Positions 10,149 to 18,891 of a stretch of DNA of 64,000 nt are shown here, one piece after another (position 1 is the stretch's first letter; each line of letters begins with the position of its first letter). The DNA lies in NCBI GenBank assembly GCA_956465555.1, contig OY101123.1, positions 1,984,001 to 2,048,000 of the forward strand, in the 5' to 3' direction. Source of the DNA: Nitzschia sp. pyKryTriq1. Its lineage: Eukaryota > Bacillariophyta > Bacillariophyceae > Bacillariales > Bacillariaceae. Below the pieces are notes generated by a model that worked only from the letters and a program-made list of their open reading frames with translations, did no database searches and was not told where the DNA came from. The translations under genes and the position numbers were made by a program.

Positions 10149-11814
10149 CTCACCAATTCATCGTCTTCCTCTTATCAATTCTACAATAACTCTTTTTTTA
10201 AATAGTGTCATTTTCGGTCGCGGGGAACCGACTCGGAAACATCCCGGAAATGTTGTATTGAGAGATCATGTCCGGCGATGGCTCGAGGAGTACATGAGAA
10301 GTACCAAATCGGCCAAATCGGCCATCATTCGTCGGGTCATTCACGAAATGATAGAGGGGTCGGGAGCACGGTATTTGGTCCCGTTAGATCCGAGCTGTCG
10401 ACAAAGCATCTTTTCTGGTGGATGTCGAGAGGCTAACAAAACAGAAGTGCGGAGCAAAGTGTCGCATGCGTTTCGGGATGGAGAACGAAGAGCTCTACTT
10501 GTATTGCAACAGCAACAACAACAACAACAACAGAAAAACGAACGTGATGGCGGCAGCGAGCAGGACCATCATCATCATCATCATCATCGCAGCAAAGAAG
10601 CCTCACCACCACCACCACAAGTCCTCGCTGCTACTGCTAATACGAGTTCTGATGGTTCCGCTGTTACTACTCTCACGCCGACGACGACGTCTCGACAGCA
10701 GCAGCAGCAGCAGCAGCAGCAAGATAATCGTCACAACGACGAGAAGAATAGCCAAAGAGACGTCGTCATTCGTCCAATGTCGTCCCTCTCATCCGCTAAA
10801 GCTGCGGCAACAACAACCGCCCCGACAGACCTCTTATCCTTTGCCAACATTTTGACCAGTCTCAAGAATACCTCTCCCTCTTCCAACAAACCACCACCAC
10901 AAAAATATCCTCAGTCAGCAGCAGCAGCAGCAGTATCCACGCCCGTGCCCACCAATCATCGAGGACTGGATGCTTTGACTCAACATGCTACAACCAGTCT
11001 TTCCGCTATACATATCAATAACAAGAAGAAAGCAAAGTCAAGAAAAGCAGCAGCACCATCCACCACCAGCAACAACAAGCGAGGCAGGAAATCGAAAAAG
11101 AATAGTGAATCCTTGTCGCCGTCGTCCTCTTCCAATAAGCAGCAACAGCAAAATATGAATACTTCCAGCAACGTCAACATTAGCACTACCAGCAGGATTG
11201 TGGAAAATTTAGAAAAGTATTGTCGCAAAATCGATATTGTCTTTGGACGTGGTGCACCCTTACGACAACATCCGGGAAATATCCAATTTCGGAACATGGT
11301 AAGTCGGTACAATGAACGATATGGAATGGCCTCCAAACATGAAAAAACCGTCATTATTCAACAAGTGATTCGAGAAATCCAAGACACGCCAGGAAGCCCT
11401 AAATTTCTCATCATGGCGGATCAACCACCACAACATGATACTGATGATAACAACAACAACAACAACAACAACAACAAAATGGAGAATGGAGGAGTGACCG
11501 AAGCGTCGTGTGATGAAATTCGAATGAAAGTGTCACATCGATTTCGGGACTTTAGTAAAGGAGGAGGAGGAGGGAAAGGAAAAAAAGCGTTGGCTGCAGC
11601 AACAGCAACAGCAACAGCAACATCAGCAGCAGCAGCAACATCCGCCAAACAAACAAGTAACACCAAGGCAAAGCACAAATCTACAGCATCAGTGGTGGTG
11701 GAAGGATCTCGTCCGTCGCCATCATCCGTACCAGCAGAACCATCACTTACTACTACTGGACCAAAGAATAATCCTTCGACAAAACATCCTGGTGTACTGG
11801 CAATTGAAGTATGA
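9534..11814 (+). CDS. Two-domain DUF6824 (HPGN) protein, putative diatom regulator
   Basis: Exon 1 (9534-10054) encodes a Ser-, His- and Asp-rich N terminus. A 151-nt intron (GTAAGT...AAATAG, 10055-10205) joins it to exon 2 (10206-11814), giving TDIDVIFGRGEPTRKHPGN at the junction and a protein of 709 residues. Two DUF6824 domains are present. The first begins at DVIFGRG and runs to VRSKVSHAFRDGER; the second (KIDIVFGRGAPLRQHPGN, then FRNMVSRYNERYG, VIIQQVIREIQ and IRMKVSHRFRDF) lies about 340 residues later. The FGRG...HPGN...R signature with the downstream KVSHxFRD is the domain's hallmark; it is widespread in diatoms and of unknown biochemical role. The linker holds poly-Gln, poly-His and basic stretches (KKKAKSRKAAA, KRGRKSKKN) that may be nuclear localisation signals. 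A regulatory role is inference. Confidence 0.82.
10118..10148 (+). repeat. (GATT)n microsatellite inside an intron
   Basis: About seven tandem GATT units sit within the single intron of the DUF6824 gene, upstream of its T-rich acceptor tract. Confidence 0.8.
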
Positions 11815-11998
11815 TGAACATCAAACAAAAACTGGTGGTGGGTTTATTTTTTCATTCATTGTCATGTTTTGTATAACACAACTATCTAGTTGACTACGAT
11901 TTCATACGAGAGCCACAACTCAAAACTTCTTCGATCCATAAAAGCTAGCTACAAGCTAGTCTAGAGAGGGTATCATATCTATCATATCTATTTATCTG
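11815..11998. other. Short convergent spacer
   Basis: The DUF6824 gene and the membrane protein gene converge here. Nothing beyond AT-rich 3' flanks is visible. Confidence 0.4.
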
Positions 11999-12994
11999 CT
12001 ACCATTCTTCTACTAACACTTGAATTGTCAGTACAATCGCAAATAGAGTCACAACACCATACATTTTGACATGTGTATCCAACCAATCAATCAAGGGCTG
12101 GCAGGGTGCCAAACAAATCGTGACAATCCCCACCATGATAAGACCTGCCAGTACGGATGCGATACACAATTCCAAGGCCGAAAAGATGCGACCCAAAATC
12201 AAGGAAGGAAAGTAGGCGACTTCATCCAAAAAGCCTAAACCTGTCAAGGACAGGACCATTCCAGGTTTGGCGGCGGATGCTGCTGCCGCTGGAGTAGTAG
12301 TAGTAGTGGCATCGTCGTCGTCATCAAATAGACCACTTTCTTCCTTGTTGTTAGGAGTAATGGGTGTTGTGGCAGGAATGGTCCCGTAGTCGGATAGTGA
12401 TGCTGATGCTGATGCTGTTGCTGTTGTTGTTGTATTAGATGTGTTTTGTTGTTGCTGATCTTCTTCTTGCTGTCGTCGTTGCCGCTTTCGTCGTTTGAGC
12501 TTTTGGCATCTTTTATATATCAAATATCCGGCCAATATCCAACATAGAATCGCCGCAATGATCGCCAACATCGGGTCTTCTTGTTCTTGGTCTGATGCTT
12601 CTCCGCTAGTCGTAGTACTACTGGTAGTAGTAGTAGTGTTGGTGGTGATCGCGGCAGTGGTGGTCTCATTGATGTCAGCCCCACCACGAGCCCCACCACC
12701 ATCAGCCCCACTATCAGCTCCCAAAACTACTAGAAAAAATAATGTTCCAATCGATAATAGAATTGCCAATCCTTCCAATGTCAACAAGAATGCGACGGCA
12801 TGAAGAGTCGCAATCCGTCGTGTCGGGGCGGCCGCTACAAAGGGTACCAACCACACACAATCGTCCAAGGTCGTCAACAATACCAACCCAGTCGCTTCGA
12901 TGATCCCCTTCCAAGAACAAGAAAAAAACAACGACGACAACGACAACGACATCAGCGATAAGGATGATGATGATGATGATGATGATGAAGACAT
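11999..12994 (-). CDS. Multi-pass membrane protein with two similar halves, possible transporter
   Basis: The 331-residue frame begins at an ATG with a Ser run. The first hydrophobic half contains IIEATGLVLLTTLDDCVWLVPFVA and then HAVAFLLTLEGLAILLSIGTLFFLVVL. A Thr/Asp linker follows, then an isolated helix (MLAIIAAILCWILAGYLIY) followed by a very basic stretch (KRCQKLKRRKRQRRQQ). The second half, after a poly-Thr linker, has LTGLGFLDEVAYFPSLILG, ELCIASVLAGLIMVGIVTICLA and VVTLFAIVLTIQVL. The LDD and LDE motifs sit at matching places in the two halves, which suggests an internally duplicated fold like that of small cation or LysE/TerC-type transporters. I cannot name the family, so transport is inference. 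No intron is needed. Confidence 0.6.
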   Translation of the reverse strand: MSSSSSSSSSSLSLMSLSLSSLFFSCSWKGIIEATGLVLLTTLDDCVWLVPFVAAAPTRRIATLHAVAFLLTLEGLAILLSIGTLFFLVVLGADSGADGGGARGGADINETTTAAITTNTTTTTSSTTTSGEASDQEQEDPMLAIIAAILCWILAGYLIYKRCQKLKRRKRQRRQQEEDQQQQNTSNTTTTATASASASLSDYGTIPATTPITPNNKEESGLFDDDDDATTTTTPAAAASAAKPGMVLSLTGLGFLDEVAYFPSLILGRIFSALELCIASVLAGLIMVGIVTICLAPCQPLIDWLDTHVKMYGVVTLFAIVLTIQVLVEEW

Positions 12995-13070
12995 ATTGAT
13001 GATGATGATGATGATAATGATAATGATAATGATAATGATAATGAGGATGATGATGATGATGATGATGTAG
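12962..13070. repeat. (GAT/GATAAT)n triplet-hexamer repeat at a gene start
   Basis: Runs of GAT and GATAAT cover the first codons (the poly-Ser N terminus) and the 5' flank of the minus-strand membrane protein gene. The repeat therefore both encodes the N terminus and occupies the proximal promoter. Confidence 0.7.
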
Positions 13071-13490
13071 TAATGATGTACTTATAGTGAAAATAAAGGA
13101 TCTTTGAAAATTATTGTCGATGACGTGTTTTGTAATCACACAAGTCAAACGCGATAGAATTCGGAATTTCGAAATTTGGATTTTGAATGCGGTGAAAGAA
13201 ATAATAATTGTCTTTCTTGGATAAATAATAATACGCCGCAAGATCTGAAATCTTTGGTTGATGATGATGCCCGCACCATCCGATACCTAGCATCACCGCA
13301 CCTCTACCGGTAGTACTCATGGCCATCGCCTTTCACCACATAAATATATTTGGAGGAGCGTACGAGTATACAGGCGGCTTCGACAACAACTAGCCCGAAC
13401 CTCCATTGTTTGTTTGTTTGTTTGTTTGTTTGTTGAAGAAGGCAAGGAGGATCTCCTCGTGGCCTCACGATCATTGATTCGAATTGTGGA
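13071..13490. other. Divergent spacer with (GTTT)n and TACCGGTA
   Basis: This short bidirectional spacer lies between the membrane protein gene and the translin-like gene. It has TACCGGTA at 13305-13312 and a (GTTT)n run at about 13406-13434. Confidence 0.45.
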
Positions 13491-15101
13491 ATGTTCCTCC
13501 GTTTCCCGGCGGTTTCTGGTACGATCCGAAAGGCATTGCAGATCACAAACAATAATAATAAGAAGAAGAATACCCACCCAGGTCGGGCGGCAATTATTTC
13601 TCCTCCACTGGCCCATCCCTACTTGACCGTAAGCAGCAAGTTTACTCCTACTACTAGTATTCAACAACAAGTCAAATTGTTTTCTGCAAAAATGCCGAGT
13701 CCACCCTATCAATACAGATCCACGGACGCTCCTGCATTATTTGACATCAGCAGCTTGGGCGCCCAGATCAATGAGGTAGAAGAGAAACGGCAAGAAGCAT
13801 TTGACGCCTCTAGAAAGATACACGCTCAGTTCGTCAAAGCACGATTTGATATGGAACTTGCTACTACGACAACTGATCAAACCTCGCAAACTCTCTTGGC
13901 TATCTGCAAATCCCTGCAAGAAGCTGCTAATAATACAGGAAAAAATAATAATGTGGGCTCGAACAACGATCATCGTACGCCACGTGAGGCCAATTTGAGT
14001 CACCGAGTAGAAGAGTATGTGCGCCTGTTGGCGTTCCATCACTTTTTGGCGTCGGGGACCTTGATTGATCCTTCACAATGTTGTTGTGACGACTTTGTCA
14101 CGGATGAAGAGTATTTGGCAGGAGCTTGCATGGGCCTCTGCCAAGATTTGGCGAGATACGCGATAGGTAGGGCTACGGCTCGAGATCTTGCGTCGGTCAA
14201 GACAAGTCGTGATTTGGTACAAGAAATCTTGGACTATCTGCTCAAGTTTGACTTTCGGAATGGATATCTACGTCGAAAATACGATGGGACCAAATACGCA
14301 TTAAAAACGGTAGAGACATTGCTGTATGAGCTCGCTGTGACTGGAGCAGAGGATGATGATCCAGAGGAGGAGCCGGATAAAACGAATAAGCGATCCAAAA
14401 CGATCATGCTGTTGTCGAACCAAGAAGAACTTGAAGCTATTCGTAAGCGTATGGAGCACCGCGATGAACTGCGTGAAAGGCTCATTAAAAAGAGTCGAGA
14501 CGGCCAGAAGGCTGCCAAACAGGCCATTTATGCACTTCACCGTGGGGACCAGGACCGAGCACAGCAATTATTGAAAGAGTGTGAAGAATGTATTGTCAAT
14601 GAGCTTCTACCAATTGTCAATGAGGAGCCACCGCTTCGATCTGGGAGTTGCTCCAATGTTCTCGAGGAATTCGCGGAAGCCAAGCTGTTTTACGTGTGGC
14701 TACTTGGCAAGGACGATGCCAATAAGCCTTCTGATAAATGCAGTGGCATTTTGCTCATGCCTCACGAGTTTGGTATCGCGTTAGAGTCTGATGAATATCT
14801 TGGAGGTCTCTGTGATCTAACTGGAGAAATCGGACGCTATGCAGTGCAGCGTGGTACATCCCGCGACTTTGATGGGGTAAAAATGTGCCTGGAGGCCAAC
14901 TCCGCAATCCTCTTGGCAATTCAAACGCTGGAGAGACTTCCTAGTGGAATTGGCAAAAAGATGGACCAGCTTCGGCGAAGTCTGGAGAAATTGGAACGGA
15001 TGACGTACGAGCTATCCTTGTCAGAAGCTACAGGTAGAAAGATTCAGAGTGAAGCGATAATAGAGGCAGCAGCTGATGCATCGCAAGAGGAGGAGGAGTA
15101 G
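13491..15101 (+). CDS. Tandem translin/TRAX-like protein (two translin domains)
   Basis: A 536-residue frame contains two translin-family domains in a row. The first (about residues 80-300) has SRKIHAQFVKARFDME, DEEYLAGACMGLCQDLARYAIGRAT and LRRKYDGTKYALKTVETLLYEL. The second (about 325-525) has RLIKKSRDGQKAAKQAIYALHRGD, SDEYLGGLCDLTGEIGRYAVQRGTSRDF and LRRSLEKLERMTYELSL. Translin and TRAX normally are separate proteins that assemble into the C3PO ribonuclease, which degrades small RNA strands and tRNA fragments. The second domain keeps the DLTGE motif carrying acidic residues used by TRAX; in the first the motif has become MGLCQD. The first 67 residues (MFLRFPAVSGTIRKALQ...) could be a mitochondrial presequence; alternatively translation starts at the Met at 13692 (MPSPPYQYRS). 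Confidence 0.75.
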   Translation: MFLRFPAVSGTIRKALQITNNNNKKKNTHPGRAAIISPPLAHPYLTVSSKFTPTTSIQQQVKLFSAKMPSPPYQYRSTDAPALFDISSLGAQINEVEEKRQEAFDASRKIHAQFVKARFDMELATTTTDQTSQTLLAICKSLQEAANNTGKNNNVGSNNDHRTPREANLSHRVEEYVRLLAFHHFLASGTLIDPSQCCCDDFVTDEEYLAGACMGLCQDLARYAIGRATARDLASVKTSRDLVQEILDYLLKFDFRNGYLRRKYDGTKYALKTVETLLYELAVTGAEDDDPEEEPDKTNKRSKTIMLLSNQEELEAIRKRMEHRDELRERLIKKSRDGQKAAKQAIYALHRGDQDRAQQLLKECEECIVNELLPIVNEEPPLRSGSCSNVLEEFAEAKLFYVWLLGKDDANKPSDKCSGILLMPHEFGIALESDEYLGGLCDLTGEIGRYAVQRGTSRDFDGVKMCLEANSAILLAIQTLERLPSGIGKKMDQLRRSLEKLERMTYELSLSEATGRKIQSEAIIEAAADASQEEEE

Positions 15102-15446
15102 CAACTCAATGGCATTGTCACGGCACTATACTACTCTATGACCAGAGGAGAGGAGAAAGATAGACAAAGAAAAAACGATACATACTAAAATGACATGAGT
15201 ATCCTACCATGTACGACTATACTATACCGGTAGTACAGACAGTACAGTAGTACCAGTACTTGTACTTGTACCTGCTGGAAATGGGTACAAGAAGTACTTA
15301 TATGCTGCTGAGATTGAAAGTACTAGTGTACGGCATTGCAGCTTTTGAGTCTGAGCCGGTACCATCCACCACGGAAGGAGCAAAAGCTATGAATTATCAG
15401 CAGGACTTACTGTATCATAGTGCTATCATCGCGTGAAAGATTTCTA
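15102..15446. other. Spacer with dense GTAC-type motifs
   Basis: No gene is visible. The stretch 15205-15300 is packed with GTAC, AGTACT and TACCGGTA (15225-15232) motifs. Confidence 0.45.
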
Positions 15447-15866
15447 TTAGAGAAATAATGTGCGTTGGCAAGGGGATAGATCGCTTGTCAAGTTGTCTGT
15501 TTCGTTTGTGTAGTAGAATTGTAGCGTAGGGTCTTGCAATTCGTTGTCTTTTTGGATTTCTGAGCTTGTCTCTTGCGGTCTCTTTTTGGAGTTGTGTTTG
15601 TAGATGATGTTGCGCTTCTCGTTCATAAAAGATCTTGTCATACCGGGTCTGCCGTCAACGAGAAGGCGCCGAATAGCTTCCCAATCAAGGTAGTGAAACA
15701 ATATAGTCGACCCCTGCGAGTTCTTTGACTTCCTGGACTCCTCTCTGTGAGTGGTAACCTGTCGATTGGTGCGTAAGCGCTGAGATGAACACGCGGAATT
15801 TTCGCCAACGACGAGAAATGCGCTCGAAATAAGCAGCGCAAGGAAAAGATATTCTATGCGGTACAT
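15447..15866 (-). CDS. Small secreted protein, unrecognised
   Basis: From the ATG at 15866 the frame encodes 139 residues. The start region MYRIEYLFLALLISSAFLVVG is a clear signal peptide. The mature part is polar and basic, with HYLDWEAIRRLLVDGRPGM in the middle, KHNSKKRPQETSSEIQ after it, and a possible N-glycosylation site (NETD) near the end. A longer upstream in-frame extension (to 16145) is mostly low-complexity and carries three palindromes typical of spacers, so I chose the inner start. I do not recognise a family, and codon-level evidence is limited. The open frame could be fortuitous, but the sharp signal sequence right at an ATG favours a real gene. Confidence 0.45.
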   Translation of the reverse strand: MYRIEYLFLALLISSAFLVVGENSACSSQRLRTNRQVTTHREESRKSKNSQGSTILFHYLDWEAIRRLLVDGRPGMTRSFMNEKRNIIYKHNSKKRPQETSSEIQKDNELQDPTLQFYYTNETDNLTSDLSPCQRTLFL

Positions 15867-15899
15867 ACGAGGAGTAATAATTGAGTACAACGGTAGGTA

Positions 15900-16051
15900 T
15901 ACCGGTAGACATGAGATGTATGTGTTGATGCTGTGCATTGTCCATGCTTTATTATTCTTCGTATTCGTACCGGTACGAGCACGTCTTTGTACACACACAC
16001 ACAATTCAAGTGGAGGAAGAGTAGTATTACTGGTACCACCATATACCGGTA
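15900..16051. promoter_or_regulatory. Cluster of three TACCGGTA palindromes
   Basis: TACCGGTA occurs at 15900-15907, 15968-15975 and 16044-16051, spaced 68 and 76 bp apart, between the small secreted protein gene and the alpha/beta hydrolase gene. The position in a divergent spacer fits a cis element, but no factor is known to me for it. Confidence 0.3.
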
Positions 16052-16185
16052 GTAGGAAGTACAAGCAGTAGGATAATACTTCGTACTTCGTACTTCTTGT
16101 ACGCATTGCATCGCAGGCAGCAGCAGGAATCATCAGTAAAAACAATCAAGCAAGCAATAACAAGAATATATATTAGTAATATAAT

Positions 16186-18723
16186 ATGGGTTGGACGTCC
16201 ATTACGGATTACTGCCAAGGCAACGCGATCGCCGCTGCGGCTGCCAATGCGGCGGCATTGACGTTTCCGGAATCGACGCGAGACTTTTTGGCGGCTCTTG
16301 ATTTGCCCACCTTGCATCCCTTTTGCGACAATGATAATGATGTGGAGTCGCGTTTTGCTTCACCATCAGGAGGAGGAGGAGGAGGAGTAGTTCCGCCGAT
16401 GGGAGCCTTGGAGCATCGGTTTGAAGAGGAATCCATGTTCGAACAGTTGGTCACACTATGGTTCATGGTGGCGCCACCCTTACTGGCCATGGCCGAATTG
16501 TGGTTACGACTCTTTGCCGGAATCATTGCGAATCTGGGTTGTATCTATTTGTTGACTCTTTGGATATCCTTTTCAAACAGTCAGGGAGGACACAAATCAT
16601 CATCATCATCATCATCGTCGTCAGAAGAAGAAGATCTATTGTCATCATTATCCAACACCATCATCAGACAACGACAACGAGGACGACGACGAAGTAATAA
16701 TAGACGAACAACAAGACTTGGATGGGTTTGTATCTTGACTGTCGCTTCGGCATTGGTACTCATGACGGATACCTATTATGTTTTGAACAATGGTCCTGTT
16801 GTGGGAGTGTTGATCTTTGGGCTGTCCTTGGGTTTGGCCGTTCGTACGGCCGTCCGGTACCATTTGACCACAGTGGCCGTAGCTCTTTGGATGTTGGTAC
16901 TCTTGGCGATTCATTTGGTATGGGATCACAACAACAACAACAACAGCAACAACATGAATAATCATTCACTGAAATTTGGAAGTCCCATGGAACAAGTAGA
17001 TCCAAGAACCATTTCGGAAGGATTGTATTTGGATGCCTCCAACCCATTCATTCAATCCGTCGTGAATTACTGGCCGGAACATTCTCGCACCTATTCCGTG
17101 GCCACGGGGGCCACTCCATGGATGCCATCCGGAGATTCTCGTACGGGAATTCCTTTCCTCCTCCATCATTGGCCCGACCCTCACTGGTATCGTGTCTTTT
17201 TACGAACCTTGCCCGAACAAGAAAATGACGAACACGAACACGAAAACGAAGAAGAAAAGGAGGAGGAGGAGTACGTGGCGTTGGACATTGCCTTTCCGCC
17301 CAATGGAGGATTTCAAAAATCACAGCCAGTGTACATGATTCTACATGGCCTCAATGGTGGAAGTGCCGAAGAATATATTCGAGATTTCACCTTTCGACGA
17401 TTGGAAGAAGGGTGTACCGTAGTGGTGATGATTGCTCGAGGATTGATGGATCTTCCAGTGCGAGGGTAAGTAGGTATAGTCTACTAGTAGAGAGTTCATT
17501 CGTACGGCAAAAAGCGGAGGAGTCGTTTTCATTCACTCATTCGTTCGAGTGAGTCGATTGAACGATCGATTGAGATGATTCGATTACTTCGATCCCAAAT
17601 TTTCATTCATTTCATTCGTGACTGACAACTTGCATTCTATCATCTCGATCGACACTGCTGCCTCTCTACTACTGCTACTACTACTAGATGGAACATTTTC
17701 CATGGAGCTCGGACGAGTGATGCTCATGCCGCCGCAATGGCTTTGCAAAAGGTACTGGTACAACTAGGCGGCGGGGATCCAGAAGAACCACCACCGCCAT
17801 TGATTGGAGTAGGATTTAGTATGGGAGCCATTGTTCTGTCCAATTATGTCGCTTCGTACGGGAAGGAGTGCGCATTGGATGGAGCGATCAGTCTTTCGGG
17901 AGGCTTGGATATGCGATTCCAAGAAAATTTTGAACGAGCGAAACGACTATGGCAACCCATGCTGGCCGAAACGTTGCGTAGTGATTTCCTGTTGGGCAAA
18001 TGGGGAAAACGAGTCCAAGCGCGCCTTTCCAAGGACGAAATGTTGCGAATGATGAGAGCCACACATATAACGGTACGATTCAACAATGGAATGTGGATCA
18101 GCAGTCTTTTGGTTTGTCTGCACGTTCGTAATCTCATACTCTTGCATCGCTCGCTCGTCATTGTTGTTCTTACTACCACTCTCGAATAATGCCACTACTA
18201 CTACTACTACTACTAGGAGATCGATCGCTATGCGGTTGTACCGTACAATGGTTTCCGTGATCTACGCGACTACTACGCCTCCATGAGTGCCCTTGGGGAC
18301 ATCCCAATGAACAAAGACGGTCTGCTAGAAGAAGAGAACAATGGAAAGATTCATTCCGTCGCCATTCCCCTTTGTGTAGTCCATTCTTTTGATGACCCAC
18401 TTGTTACATGGAGAGCGACGGCAAGCAACAAAGGATTTATGCATCCTGAAAATCTGGTCAAGAGTGGGAACGGAAATGTCATGTTGCTCTTGACCAAAGC
18501 GGGTGGCCATGTCGGATGGCCGCTAGGTGTCGTACCAATTTTTTACAAATGGAAGTGGATGAGCGATGTAGCCATGACTTTTGGTCAGGCAGTGGCATCT
18601 GCCAAGCGGAATCACTACAAAAAGCAGCATACGCAGCCCGCAATAATGGAGACTTTGGAAGAGGATGCCGATGGGGTTGAGGAGAAAATCCGAGCGAACG
18701 AACAAGACGATTCTGTGCAATAG
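16186..18723 (+). CDS. Membrane-anchored alpha/beta hydrolase (YheT/EMB8-like)
   Basis: Three exons are inferred: 16186-17465, 17688-18072 and 18217-18723. Introns 17466-17687 (GTAAGT...TACTAG) and 18073-18216 (GTACGA...TACTAG) restore RGWNIFHGARTSD and THITEIDRYAVVPYNGF. The product is about 723 residues. The first 300 carry several membrane helices (LFAGIIANLGCIYLLTLWIS, LGWVCILTVASALVLMTD, LWMLVLLAIHLVW). The hydrolase part has the oxyanion region MILHGLNGGSAEEYIR, the nucleophile elbow GVGFSMGAIVLSNY, the acid loop HSFDDPLV and the histidine motif AGGHVGW, so the Ser-Asp-His triad is complete. This order matches the YheT/EMB8 branch, whose members are lipases or esterases of uncertain substrate. 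An acidic insert (HEHENEEEKEEEEY) precedes the catalytic domain. Lipid hydrolysis at a membrane is inference. Confidence 0.83.
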
Positions 18724-18891
18724 ATGATACTATGTGATTTGCTATAGCACTAGTACGAGACAAGTGTTTTCTGTGTAATCCATGATCATAGTGGCTAGCT
18801 AGCTTTTTAAAAATCAACAAATGAATCGAATATCATTCATGTTTTGATGATGCCGATCTATCTATTCCGGGGCGTTTCAAACAACGACTCC
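18724..18891. other. Short convergent spacer
   Basis: Only the 3' flanks of the hydrolase and the Cys-motif regulator are present; nothing else is seen. Confidence 0.4.

Noticed and set aside
15867-16145. N-terminal extension of the small secreted protein
   Set aside because: The sequence is low-complexity spacer containing three TACCGGTA palindromes; the signal peptide starts cleanly at the inner Met.
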